This document shows, one piece after another, positions 27,927 to 36,467 of a stretch of DNA of 64,000 bases. Under the pieces are notes generated by a model that worked only from the letters and a program-made list of their open reading frames with translations, was not told the origin of the DNA and searched no databases. The position numbers were made by a program, and so were the translations under genes. How positions within the stretch are numbered: the first letter of the stretch is position 1; every line of letters starts with the position of its first letter. The DNA is from an uncultured Bacteroides sp. (GTDB lineage Bacteria > Bacteroidota > Bacteroidia > Bacteroidales > Bacteroidaceae), in assembly GCF_959029255.1 (NCBI RefSeq), contig NZ_CAUFUE010000001.1, forward strand, positions 205,752 to 269,751. The letters run 5' to 3'.

Positions 27927-27973
27927 AAGTTTCTATCTAATTTAATTTTCTATCAATTATATTCTTTCTATTC

Positions 27974-28777
27974 TCAGTCTTTCAAAATCTTTTGCGCTTC
28001 CTTGAAAATGCGATCGGCATCTTTCATATATTTGCTTTCGGGGAATTCATTCTTGAAAGCATAATATTCATCTACCGTTTCACGGTAACGTTCAGCCTTC
28101 TTGTCCTCCACGCTATATACAGCCATTTCGTATTTGGCACGCAGGATAAGGATAGACAGGTCTTCACGCATATTGGTATAAGGATAGTCCTTCAATGCAT
28201 TCTGTGCAGTGATGACGCAAGATTCGTAGTTATTACCCAAGTAATTCCCCAAGTTGTAATATAACTTGGCTGAAAGGTATTCTTTCATCACCAACTTGTC
28301 TTGAAGGGCAAATACCATAGTTTGAGCTTCTTCTTTTTTGGCGCTCTGCGGGAAGTATTCAAGGAACATCTGTAACTGCTGGATGGCACTGTAAGTTCCG
28401 GATTGGTCAAGACGAGGCTCCGGAGTATCCAAATACAAAGCTTTTCCAGCGTGGAAACGTGCCAATTCAGTGAACGTACCACGAGGATAAACATTGTAAT
28501 ATTGGATGAAAGTCTGGGCGGCAGTCTGATAGTCTTTCTGATTGTAGTAACTCATGCCTAGCATATAGAGTGACTCCTCTGCATTTAGGGTACCTTTAAG
28601 AATAGCAATCAATTCATTCAACAAAGTGGCCGCACGGTTATACTGCCCTTTTGCAAAATAATTCTTTGCCGCTTCGTACTTGTATTCGTAATCAGTGCTT
28701 TTCAGCAACTTGTTGTATTCTCCACACGAGGAGAGCAGCAGTGCTGCAAGCAGAGTTATTAGGATGTTCTTTTTCAT
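27974..28777 (-). CDS. bamD: Outer membrane protein assembly factor BamD
   Basis: Lipoprotein of the BAM complex that inserts beta-barrel proteins into the outer membrane. It is 267 aa, close to the usual length. The lipobox is LLLSSCGE (Cys18), followed by tandem TPR-like helices (YEAAKNYFAKGQYNRAATLL, YNQKDYQTAAQTFIQYYNVYP). The outer-membrane-lipoprotein YfiO signature runs through FHAGKALYLDTPEP and the EYFPQSAKKEEA repeat. It is the first gene of the operon, with promoter at 28799-28830. Confidence 0.93.
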   Translation of the reverse strand: MKKNILITLLAALLLSSCGEYNKLLKSTDYEYKYEAAKNYFAKGQYNRAATLLNELIAILKGTLNAEESLYMLGMSYYNQKDYQTAAQTFIQYYNVYPRGTFTELARFHAGKALYLDTPEPRLDQSGTYSAIQQLQMFLEYFPQSAKKEEAQTMVFALQDKLVMKEYLSAKLYYNLGNYLGNNYESCVITAQNALKDYPYTNMREDLSILILRAKYEMAVYSVEDKKAERYRETVDEYYAFKNEFPESKYMKDADRIFKEAQKILKD

Positions 28778-28798
28778 TACTTTTATTCAAATAATGTG

Positions 28799-28830
28799 CA
28801 AAGATAGAGGTTCGCATCGAATAAAGCAAC
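28799..28830 (-). promoter_or_regulatory. Promoter of the bamD operon
   Basis: On the minus strand, TATCTTTG (28806-28799) is preceded at 20 bp by GTTG (28830-28827), one mismatch from TTTG. Confidence 0.7.
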
Positions 28831-28891
28831 GATACGAACCTTAATTTTTCAAAAAGCAGACGAACGGGGCAGGATTGTCGACGAACAGGGA

Positions 28892-29317
28892 TTATAATCT
28901 ATACAAATCGCTTGCCGCAAGTAAGTCCACTTTCTTTTCCGTCAACACACGAATGCAGTTCTCCATGTCGTTAGGACGGATGATAACATTGGCAGTCTGG
29001 CCGTTGGCAAAAGAATACATATATTCGATGAATACTCCTTCATCGGACAGACACCGAAGTACCTTCGCCAATGAACCGGGGATATTGGGGCAACTGATAC
29101 CTACAACATCGGTAACATTGACTGCGAAATGGTTATCTTTCAAAGCTTTATACGCTTTATCAGGTTCAGAAACAATACCACGGAGAATACCGAAATCAGC
29201 ATTCTCGGCAATGCACAGAGCAGAAAGGTTCACACCTTCTCTAGCCAAAACTTCCGTCACTTCCGTAAGGCGACCGGACTTGTTCTCCAGAAAAATAGAA
29301 AGTTGTTTTGCTACCAT
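28892..29317 (-). CDS. Tandem ACT domain protein
   Basis: A 141-aa cytoplasmic protein made of two ACT domains (QLSIFLENKSGRLTEVTEVL and SCPNIPGSLAKVLRCLSDEG), the ligand-binding module that usually senses amino acids. It sits 38 bp downstream of a phenylacetate-CoA ligase gene on the same strand, a pairing common in anaerobes. It probably modulates or senses the aromatic amino-acid pathway; the ligand is unknown. Confidence 0.9.
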   Translation of the reverse strand: MVAKQLSIFLENKSGRLTEVTEVLAREGVNLSALCIAENADFGILRGIVSEPDKAYKALKDNHFAVNVTDVVGISCPNIPGSLAKVLRCLSDEGVFIEYMYSFANGQTANVIIRPNDMENCIRVLTEKKVDLLAASDLYRL

Positions 29318-29324
29318 AAGTTTA

Positions 29325-29365
29325 TTTACAATTTGACGATTTACGATTTGACGATTTACAATTTA
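29325..29365. repeat. TTTACAATTTGACGA tandem words
   Basis: TTTACAATTTGACGATTTAC-type words repeat about three times between the ligase and ACT genes and run into the ligase stop codon. This is another member of the AT-rich dispersed repeat class. Confidence 0.5.
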
Positions 29366-30654
29366 CGGTTATCGATTACACGTTTGGCTTTGCCGACGCT
29401 ACGCTCTATACTGCGGGGTTCAACCAGGCGGACATCTACTCCCAGGCCAAGCACGCTTTGCAAGCGGGCGGTGAGTTTCTTTTTCAATGCCAGCATCTTA
29501 TTGATTTCATCGGAATAATATTCGGGACGAACTTCAACTTGCAACTCCATGGTATCGGTATTGTTTTTTCGGTCGACCAAAAGGAGGTAGTGCGGCTCAA
29601 ATTCAGGCATTTCAAGAATAACGGATTCAATCTGTGTGGGGAATACATTGACACCGCGAATAATCAACATATCGTCGCTACGTCCTAGGATACGATCCAT
29701 ACGAACCAAAGTACGACCACAAGGACATGTATCATAATGGAGGGCGGTTAAGTCTTTAGTACGATAACGCAATAACGGCATCCCTTCCTTAGTAAGGTGG
29801 GTAAATACCAACTCTCCCGTTTCACCGGGAGCCACGGGTTCCAAAGTCTTCGGGTCAACGATTTCGGGGAAATAATGGTCTTCATTCAAGTGCGTACCAT
29901 GCTGGCACTCACACTCGTATCCCACACCCGGACCGGCTATTTCACTCAGTCCGTAAATGTCGTAGGCTTTGATACCCAGTTTGTTTTCAATATCACGACG
30001 CATATTTTCCGTCCAGGGTTCGGCACCGAAAGCACCTATCCGCAACTTGAACTCTTCACGGGGAAAGCCGGAATCTTTTACGGCATCAGCCAAATAAAGG
30101 GCGTATGAGGGTGTACAGCATAACACCGTCGAACCGAAATCGTGCATCAGTGTAATCTGCTTTTCCGTATTGCCACTGGACATCGGGATAACGGAGGCTC
30201 CTATATTTTCAGCCCCGGCATGTGCTCCCAGGCCACCGGTAAAAAGTCCGTATCCGTATGATACCTGAAAGAAGTCGGAACTGTCCGCACCGTAGGCCGT
30301 AAAAGCGCGGGAAAGACATTCGGCCCAGGCTGAAAGGTCTTTACGGGTATATCCCACCACCGTAGGTTTTCCGGTAGTACCGGAAGAAGCGTGGATACGC
30401 ACAATCTGGCTCATCGGCACGGCACAAAGTCCGAAAGGATAGTTGTCCCGGAGATCGTATTTAGTGGTAAAGGGAAGTTTAACGATATCGTCAATACTGT
30501 TGATATCATCGGGAGTAATACCCAATTCCTGCATTTTCTTGCGGTAGAAGGGAGTATCATGATATACACGCTCCACAGTCTTCTTAAGGCGAATACTCTG
30601 GATTTTGCGAAGACTCTCGCGATCCATGCATTCGATACTTTCATTCCAAATCAT
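29356..30654 (-). CDS. Phenylacetate-CoA ligase family enzyme
   Basis: A 432-aa adenylate-forming enzyme that activates aryl-acetic acids (phenylacetate, indoleacetate or similar) to CoA thioesters. The ATP-binding motif is SSGTTGKPTVVGYT (about 106-119). The adenylation core YDIYGLSEIAGPG and the PaaK-type C-terminal domain (RSDDMLIIRGVNVFPTQIE) are intact. Gut Bacteroides use such enzymes with 2-oxoacid:ferredoxin oxidoreductases to salvage aromatic amino acids. No oxidoreductase lies beside it here, so the direction and substrate are inferred. Confidence 0.93.
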   Translation of the reverse strand: MIWNESIECMDRESLRKIQSIRLKKTVERVYHDTPFYRKKMQELGITPDDINSIDDIVKLPFTTKYDLRDNYPFGLCAVPMSQIVRIHASSGTTGKPTVVGYTRKDLSAWAECLSRAFTAYGADSSDFFQVSYGYGLFTGGLGAHAGAENIGASVIPMSSGNTEKQITLMHDFGSTVLCCTPSYALYLADAVKDSGFPREEFKLRIGAFGAEPWTENMRRDIENKLGIKAYDIYGLSEIAGPGVGYECECQHGTHLNEDHYFPEIVDPKTLEPVAPGETGELVFTHLTKEGMPLLRYRTKDLTALHYDTCPCGRTLVRMDRILGRSDDMLIIRGVNVFPTQIESVILEMPEFEPHYLLLVDRKNNTDTMELQVEVRPEYYSDEINKMLALKKKLTARLQSVLGLGVDVRLVEPRSIERSVGKAKRVIDNRKL

Positions 30655-30779
30655 GTTCTTCGTTGTATTACATTAATGGTTATTATTAACTTAATTGCAT
30701 TTTCTTTGCCGCAAAGTAAACAAATTATTTTGTTTATCTCAAAGATTTTACCGAATATTGCCGCTCCTAAAGAGAGAAA

Positions 30780-32840
30780 ATGAATAAATTTGAATTAACA
30801 TCCGCTTATAAGCCTACCGGTGACCAGCCGGAAGCTATCGCACAACTGACCGAAGGTGTACAGGAAGGAGTTCCTGCACAGACCTTGCTTGGTGTCACAG
30901 GTTCGGGAAAAACGTTTACCATTGCCAACGTCATTGCCAATGTCAATAAACCGACTTTGATATTGAGCCATAACAAGACTTTGGCTGCACAGCTTTACAG
31001 TGAATTCAAGGGATTTTTCCCGAATAACGCCGTAGAGTATTATGTATCTTATTATGATTATTACCAGCCCGAAGCTTATCTGCCGTCTTCGGACACTTAT
31101 ATAGAAAAAGACCTTGCCATCAATGATGAGATAGACAAGCTCCGTCTTGCCGCCACCTCCGCCCTACTCTCCGGACGGAAAGATGTGGTAGTGGTTTCTT
31201 CGGTATCGTGCATCTACGGTATGGGAAATCCGGCAGATTTCTACAACAATGTGATTGAAGTGGAACAGGGCAAAATGTTTAGCCGTAATGTATTTCTGCG
31301 TCGTTTGGTAGACAGCCTTTACGTCCGTAACGACATTGACCTGAATCGTGGTAATTTCCGGGTAAAGGGTGATACGGTGGATATCTATCTGGCATACGCT
31401 GACAATTTGCTACGTATTGTTTTCTGGGGGGACGAGATAGACAGTATTGAAGAAGTAGACCCGATAAGCGGGATTACCCTTGCCAAGTTCGACGCTTACA
31501 AAATCTATCCCGCCAACCTCTTTATGACGACCAAGGAGGCCACTCTGCGAGCCATTCATCAGATAGAAGACGACTTGCACAAACAGGTGCAATGGTTTGA
31601 GAATGAAGGACGTCCTTTTGAAGCCAAACGCCTGCAGGAACGTGTGACGTATGACATGGAAATGATGCGCGAACTGGGTCACTGTTCGGGTATCGAAAAC
31701 TATTCGCGCTATTTTGACGGCCGTGCAGCAGGTACTCGCCCTTACTGTCTGCTTGACTTCTTTCCCGATGATTTTCTGATTGTCATTGACGAGAGCCACG
31801 TCAGTGTACCACAAATACGTGCCATGTATGGTGGTGACCGTGCCCGCAAGACCAACCTTGTGGAATATGGCTTCCGCTTGCCTGCCGCTATGGATAACCG
31901 TCCGTTGAAATTCGATGAATTCGAGTCGATGGCAAAACAGGTAATCTATGTCAGCGCAACTCCTGCCGACTATGAGTTGATACGGTCGGAAGGTATTGTT
32001 GTGGAGCAGGTTATCCGCCCCACAGGGTTGCTCGACCCGATTATTGAAGTTCGTCCCAGCCACAACCAGATAGATGACCTGATGGAAGAAATCCAGCTGC
32101 GCATCGAACGGAATGAACGCACGCTTGTCACTACGCTTACTAAACGTATGGCAGAAGAATTGACGGAATATCTATTGAATAACAACGTGAAGTGTAACTA
32201 TATTCATAGTGATGTAGACACGCTGGAACGGGTAAAGATTATGAGCGACTTACGTGAGGGTGAATACGATGTGCTGGTCGGCGTGAATCTGCTACGTGAA
32301 GGCCTTGATTTACCGGAAGTATCTCTCGTAGCTATTCTGGATGCTGATAAGGAAGGTTTCTTGCGTTCCCACCGTTCACTGACACAGACTGCCGGACGTG
32401 CCGCCCGTAACGTAAACGGTATGGTCATCATGTATGCAGATAAAATAACGGAAAGTATGCAACTGACTATTGACGAGACGAACCGCCGCCGTGAAAAACA
32501 GTTGAAGTACAACGAGGAACATGGCATCATACCTCAGCAAATCAAAAAAGCGAAGAATCTTAATGTATTTGCCGGTACGGAAGGATTTGCAGAGACGACT
32601 TCAAGCAAAGACAAATCATCAGGAAGTGCTCCTCGCCCCTACATCGAGCAGGCAGAAACTACTTCTGTTGCCGCTGATCCGATAGTCCAGTACATGAGTC
32701 GTGCGCAATTAGAAAAAAGCATTGAACGTACCAAGAAACTTATGCAGGAGGCCGCCAAAAAACTCGACTTCATTGAAGCTGCGCAATATCGTGACGAAGT
32801 ACTTAAAATGGAGGAGTTATTGAAAGAAAAGGCAGAGTAA
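30780..32840 (+). CDS. uvrB: Excinuclease ABC subunit B
   Basis: Helicase-like subunit that verifies damage and recruits UvrC in nucleotide excision repair. It is 686 aa. Walker A is GVTGSGKT (38-45). The damage-probing beta-hairpin is YYDYYQPEAYLP, the DEAD-like motif is VIDESHVS, motifs V/VI run through GVNLLREGLDLPEVSLV and QTAGRAARN, and the C-terminal UVR motif is KKLDFIEAAQYRDEV. It is divergent from the phenylacetate-CoA ligase gene. UvrA is encoded on the other strand at 19.5-22.3 kb. Confidence 0.98.
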   Translation: MNKFELTSAYKPTGDQPEAIAQLTEGVQEGVPAQTLLGVTGSGKTFTIANVIANVNKPTLILSHNKTLAAQLYSEFKGFFPNNAVEYYVSYYDYYQPEAYLPSSDTYIEKDLAINDEIDKLRLAATSALLSGRKDVVVVSSVSCIYGMGNPADFYNNVIEVEQGKMFSRNVFLRRLVDSLYVRNDIDLNRGNFRVKGDTVDIYLAYADNLLRIVFWGDEIDSIEEVDPISGITLAKFDAYKIYPANLFMTTKEATLRAIHQIEDDLHKQVQWFENEGRPFEAKRLQERVTYDMEMMRELGHCSGIENYSRYFDGRAAGTRPYCLLDFFPDDFLIVIDESHVSVPQIRAMYGGDRARKTNLVEYGFRLPAAMDNRPLKFDEFESMAKQVIYVSATPADYELIRSEGIVVEQVIRPTGLLDPIIEVRPSHNQIDDLMEEIQLRIERNERTLVTTLTKRMAEELTEYLLNNNVKCNYIHSDVDTLERVKIMSDLREGEYDVLVGVNLLREGLDLPEVSLVAILDADKEGFLRSHRSLTQTAGRAARNVNGMVIMYADKITESMQLTIDETNRRREKQLKYNEEHGIIPQQIKKAKNLNVFAGTEGFAETTSSKDKSSGSAPRPYIEQAETTSVAADPIVQYMSRAQLEKSIERTKKLMQEAAKKLDFIEAAQYRDEVLKMEELLKEKAE

Positions 32841-32936
32841 CGACAATAACGACATTAACATACCATCGCAAAACAGATTTCGGAGACGTTTGTTATATCT
32901 TCATTTAGAATATTAACCCTTTAAATTAATAAGATA

Positions 32937-33995
32937 ATGAAGGTAAAGTTAGAAATGGTAGCAACAGCCGTATTGGCTACGCTACTTTCAACAAACGTAC
33001 GGCAGACTGAAGCATGTACCCGTGCTACATACATCGGTCCTGACAACATGGTGATTACCGGTCGTACCATGGATTGGAAAGAAGATATTATGAGTAATAT
33101 CTATGTATTTCCGCGAGGTATACAAAGAGCCGGATACAATAAAGGCGAAACGGTGAAATGGACTTCCAAGTATGGCAGTGTCATTGCTACAGGTTACGAC
33201 ATCGGTACTTGCGACGGTATGAATGAAAAAGGTCTGGTCGCCAGTCTACTGTTCTTGCCCGAATCTATTTATGACCGCCCCGGAGATACCCGTCCGGTAA
33301 TGGGCATCAGTATCTGGACTCAATATGTACTCGATAATTTTGCAACTGTACGTGAAGCTGTGGATGAACTGAAAAAAGAGACATTCCGCATAGATGCACC
33401 GATGATGCCCAATGGCTCGGCATCTACCTTACACATGGCGATTACGGATGAAACCGGTAATACGGCTATCCTGGAATATCTGGATGGAAATCTCGATATC
33501 CATGAAGGGAAAGAATATCAAGTAATGACAAATTCCCCCAGATACGAGCTTCAACTGGCAGTTAATGACTATTGGAAAGAAGTAGGCGGACTCCAAATGC
33601 TACCGGGTACCAATCGTGCTACAGACCGCTTTGTCCGTGCCTCTTTCTATATCCACGCCATCCCTCAAACAGCAGACGCCAAGATTGCCGTACCGAGTGT
33701 ATTAAGTGTGATGCGTACCGTATCTGTTCCATTCGGTATTACGACCCCGGATAAACCCTACATCTCCTCTACCCGTTGGCGTTCCGTTTCCGACCAGAAG
33801 AATAAAGTCTATTATTTTGAATCGACATTAACGCCCAACCTTTTCTGGCTCGATTTAAAGAAGATTGATTTCAGCCCGAAAGCCGGTATCAAGAAATTGG
33901 CTCTGACCGGTGGAGAAATTTATGCAGGTGACGCGGTGAAGGATTTAAAGGATAGCAAATCGTTTACGTTCTTGTTTCAGACACCTGTAATATAG
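32937..33995 (+). CDS. Choloylglycine hydrolase family protein (bile salt hydrolase candidate)
   Basis: A 352-aa Ntn-hydrolase of the linear-amide C-N hydrolase family. After a signal peptide the likely nucleophile is Cys27 in TEACTRA, exposed by signal cleavage. Other expected active-site residues are visible: Arg/Asp in GRTMDW, Asn in GMNEKGL, Asn in MTNSPRYE and Arg in TDRFVR. It resembles Bacteroides bile salt hydrolases that deconjugate taurine- and glycine-bile acids in the periplasm. Penicillin V acylase activity is the alternative within this family. It lies 96 bp after uvrB and before an AT-rich accessory region. Confidence 0.9.
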   Translation: MKVKLEMVATAVLATLLSTNVRQTEACTRATYIGPDNMVITGRTMDWKEDIMSNIYVFPRGIQRAGYNKGETVKWTSKYGSVIATGYDIGTCDGMNEKGLVASLLFLPESIYDRPGDTRPVMGISIWTQYVLDNFATVREAVDELKKETFRIDAPMMPNGSASTLHMAITDETGNTAILEYLDGNLDIHEGKEYQVMTNSPRYELQLAVNDYWKEVGGLQMLPGTNRATDRFVRASFYIHAIPQTADAKIAVPSVLSVMRTVSVPFGITTPDKPYISSTRWRSVSDQKNKVYYFESTLTPNLFWLDLKKIDFSPKAGIKKLALTGGEIYAGDAVKDLKDSKSFTFLFQTPVI

Positions 33996-34012
33996 ACTAA
34001 CATACATTTTAG

Positions 34013-34141
34013 AATGACACCTTTGTCACCCTCTTTTATAACTTTTTATACACGTACGAAAAAAACAGTATATCATATATTGTTTCATTGAATATATATA
34101 TAGTATAGAAAGTTAGAAAAATGCGTGCCAAAGGTGTCATT
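34013..34141. repeat. 13-bp inverted repeat flanking an AT-rich core
   Basis: AATGACACCTTTG (34013-34025) and CAAAGGTGTCATT (34129-34141) are exact inverses about 100 bp apart. AATGACAC recurs at 34225-34232 at the end of the next array. The gap 33996-34793 holds this, the 21-bp array at 34149-34232, a possible hairpin near 34578 and the NVEALA promoter, but no credible gene. Confidence 0.65.
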
Positions 34142-34148
34142 TTCTACA

Positions 34149-34232
34149 TTATCATGAAGATAAGCCATCTAAAGATGATGATGGGAAGCTTAAAGATGAT
34201 GATGAGCCTTCTAAACATCATCATAATGACAC
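34149..34232. repeat. Four tandem 21-bp units with TAAA and GATGATGATG/CATCATCAT cores
   Basis: TAAA begins units at 34170, 34191 and 34212, exactly 21 bp apart, and a degenerate unit starts at 34149. Two units carry GATGATGATG and the last carries the inverse CATCATCAT, so adjacent units can pair. It lies 560 bp upstream of the NVEALA gene. The spacing is similar to the arrays at 18191 and 60433, but the sequence is different. Confidence 0.7.
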
Positions 34233-34566
34233 ATTATTTGTAAAAGTGATTATCCCACAAATAAACCCACCATAAATTCAACTCCACTCATCCGTTAATA
34301 AATTCACATATTTCTGTATCACTAGTGCTGTTTAACTTGTTAGGATGTTTGACTTCTATGCCTTCAATCATATATTTTCCTGTTAGGATGTAAATTCTTT
34401 GCAAAAATCATCTATAATACAATAAATATTTATAATTTTAGCCCATTATGAATATAATGGTAAGACATTGATATTATAAATTCAAGATATCTATTATTAT
34501 ATTCTTATTTATCAAACAGATAATTAGTATATCATATCAAACTCACGCTAAAATAAAAACATCAAA

Positions 34567-34622
34567 ATGGATGGTGAGAAGCGGATGGCTGACGGCTTGT
34601 GAGTGTAGTACCTTCCGCTTCA
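34567..34622 (+). other. Hairpin and 11-codon reading frame upstream of the NVEALA gene
   Basis: GAAGCGGA (34578-34585) and TCCGCTTC (34614-34621) can pair around a 28-nt loop. A short frame begins at the ATG at 34567 and reads MDGEKRMADGL to a stop within the loop. It may be a leader or an unrelated structured RNA. The support is weak and comes only from the pairing and the position. Confidence 0.3.
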
Positions 34623-34746
34623 TAATCCACCAAGAAAGGAGGTTGAATATAAAACCAAGGAATTAAATTGTTACAGCGATACGTTTACCGCCTTTTAGGA
34701 ATATTTAAAGAGGATTTGTTTCTATACATTATTTCACATGTTAGGA

Positions 34747-34754
34747 TAAATTTG
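34747..34754 (+). promoter_or_regulatory. -7 box for the NVEALA gene
   Basis: TAAATTTG matches TAnnTTTG and lies 39 bp before the start codon. The nearest TTTG upstream (34715) is farther away than usual. Confidence 0.5.
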
Positions 34755-34793
34755 ATAATCAAAATTACTATTATTGTTTAAAAGGGAAATAAC

Positions 34794-35099
34794 ATGAAAA
34801 ATTTAATTAAAAAAATTGTTCTTATTGTAGCAATTGGAGCAGTAGCAGGTTATAGTGTTTATAATAATCAAGAGAAAGAGACATTGTCAGATATGTTGTT
34901 AGCTAATGTAGAGGCATTGGCTCGTTATGAGTTACCGGAAGTAGATATTACATGTGAAGGAGAATGGAATAAAGGAAGTGGAACTTGTTGGATATATTCA
35001 GTGGATTGTTATGTGTCATGGGGATTGAGAGCTCAGGATTGCGAATTTTCCGGATATATGGATGACAGCTGTCTTACACCTTGCATTTATGAACATTAG
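34794..35099 (+). CDS. NVEALA family small cysteine-rich exported protein
   Basis: A 101-aa protein with a basic start and a hydrophobic helix (residues 8-20, IVLIVAIGAVAGY), then a linker and the family motif NVEALA at 38-43. After the motif come 58 residues with six cysteines (54, 65, 72, 83, 93, 97) and no other obvious fold, consistent with three disulfides in the envelope or outside the cell. NVEALA proteins are known only from Bacteroidetes and have no established function. The motif may mark the end of a leader that is later removed. Two lipoprotein genes that often accompany such proteins follow. The local DNA is AT-rich compared with the housekeeping genes. Confidence 0.85.
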   Translation: MKNLIKKIVLIVAIGAVAGYSVYNNQEKETLSDMLLANVEALARYELPEVDITCEGEWNKGSGTCWIYSVDCYVSWGLRAQDCEFSGYMDDSCLTPCIYEH

Positions 35100-35120
35100 A
35101 ACTTGATATTTTTAACAATA

Positions 35121-35266
35121 AGGTTGTCTCAGTACGCACACAAAATATTTATTTTGTCATTCAGAGTGAAAATGAATGATTTCACGTAAGTATATGTGAG
35201 ATGCTTCGAAGTCGCTTAGTTTCGTTTATGATAAATTGAGCGGACTTTTTTGTTCTGAGACAACCT
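35121..35266. repeat. 146-bp MITE-like element
   Basis: Perfect 12-bp terminal inverted repeats (AGGTTGTCTCAG at 35121, CTGAGACAACCT ending 35266) enclose non-coding DNA. An inner palindrome CAAAATATTTATTTTG and TCATTC/GAATGA pairs are visible. It lies between the NVEALA and propeller genes. Size and ends fit a miniature inverted-repeat element; it could also form a terminator-like stem. Confidence 0.6.
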
Positions 35267-35298
35267 CATCATACATTTATTTTTTTATTCAACAGAAA

Positions 35299-36465
35299 AT
35301 GAAACCGATTTGTTTATTATCAATTTTGTTATTCTTTTCCGCTTGCGTTTCTAATGAAAGGAACTTACCCCAAGGAGTGGAAATTATTCCCGTAGAATAT
35401 GAGAACGTAACGAAAGACGCTACCTCGTTTTTGGAAAAGATAGAAATCGTTCCATTAGAAACCAATGACTCTTCAGTAATCTCTTATCGCGCAAAAGCTA
35501 TTTACGACAGGATAATGGATATGTATGCTTTTTATTTCAGAGATCAGGTTGTCTATACGTTTTCCGGTGACGGAACTTATATAGCCAATTCAAAGAAGAT
35601 GAAAGGAAAGGGACCAAAGGAATACTACATGGCGTTGGATATCCAGTTCAACCCTTATCTAAAAGGTATAGATTTACTCAATCCGTATGGAACAGTTTAT
35701 ACCTACAGCCCCACTTTCGAACTTATTGCAAAAAGAAATTACAAACAGGAGTTTCCTGTGAACAAATTCATACCGTTGGATTCCGTAAACTACCTGTTCA
35801 CTTATCCTGACATGTGGACAGACCAAGAGGTCTCGTTCGAGAATATAGAAACACATCAGAAAGTTAATACGACTTTTCAAGGAACTATCGGTAGCAATAA
35901 TATGTCAAGATCTTGTTTCTATAAGCGAGGTTCGAACTTCGATTTTGTTCCATTCGGTTTGAATTATTATTTGTATCAGATTGACAAGCAGAAGAAAGAA
36001 CTTCTGCCAGTAGCTTACCTAGACTTTGGTGATGCGGAAGTGAGAAACGAAGACCTGCCCGGTTTATCTACGGGGAAGCGGACTAAGGATGATGCAGAGT
36101 TGAGTGCTATATCCAAAGGATTACAGGAAAGATATCAATTTTTGTTTAACTCAACCGAAGTCATTCCGGAAATCAAACTCTTCAATAAAGATTATGTGTA
36201 CGTATTTATGGTCAAGACAACCATGCCTGGCAGAACCTTCCTCTATAACCGGCAAACAAAGAAAGGATTTCTGCTTAATGACGGAATCCCCTTCGACATG
36301 TTTTTATGCTTCGATATAGTAGACAATATCCTGCTTTCTCTCTGCCCTCCACATGAAATCTCTCATTTTGTGGATCGCAGGTTTATGTCAGCAGAAGAAA
36401 TCTGTAAAATGGAAAGGCTAAAAGAGGATGATAATCCGGTTATTATTAAATACTATTTGAAGTGA
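35299..36465 (+). CDS. 6-bladed beta-propeller lipoprotein
   Basis: A 388-aa lipoprotein (signal SILLFFSACVS, Cys about 16). The core shows the Bacteroides 6-bladed beta-propeller/BF3164-like pattern: KIEIVPLETNDSSVI at the start, VVYTFSGDGTYIANSKKMKGKGPKEY as a blade with the usual G-x-G-P-x-E-Y turn, then more blades. I chose the ATG at 35299, which gives a clean lipobox; the earlier TTG frame starts inside the MITE-like element. Its stop overlaps the spacer to the next gene by only a few bases, so the two lipoproteins are co-translated. The ligand is unknown. It probably works with the NVEALA protein or the DUF1573 partner. Confidence 0.82.
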   Translation: MKPICLLSILLFFSACVSNERNLPQGVEIIPVEYENVTKDATSFLEKIEIVPLETNDSSVISYRAKAIYDRIMDMYAFYFRDQVVYTFSGDGTYIANSKKMKGKGPKEYYMALDIQFNPYLKGIDLLNPYGTVYTYSPTFELIAKRNYKQEFPVNKFIPLDSVNYLFTYPDMWTDQEVSFENIETHQKVNTTFQGTIGSNNMSRSCFYKRGSNFDFVPFGLNYYLYQIDKQKKELLPVAYLDFGDAEVRNEDLPGLSTGKRTKDDAELSAISKGLQERYQFLFNSTEVIPEIKLFNKDYVYVFMVKTTMPGRTFLYNRQTKKGFLLNDGIPFDMFLCFDIVDNILLSLCPPHEISHFVDRRFMSAEEICKMERLKEDDNPVIIKYYLK

Positions 36466-36467
36466 TT

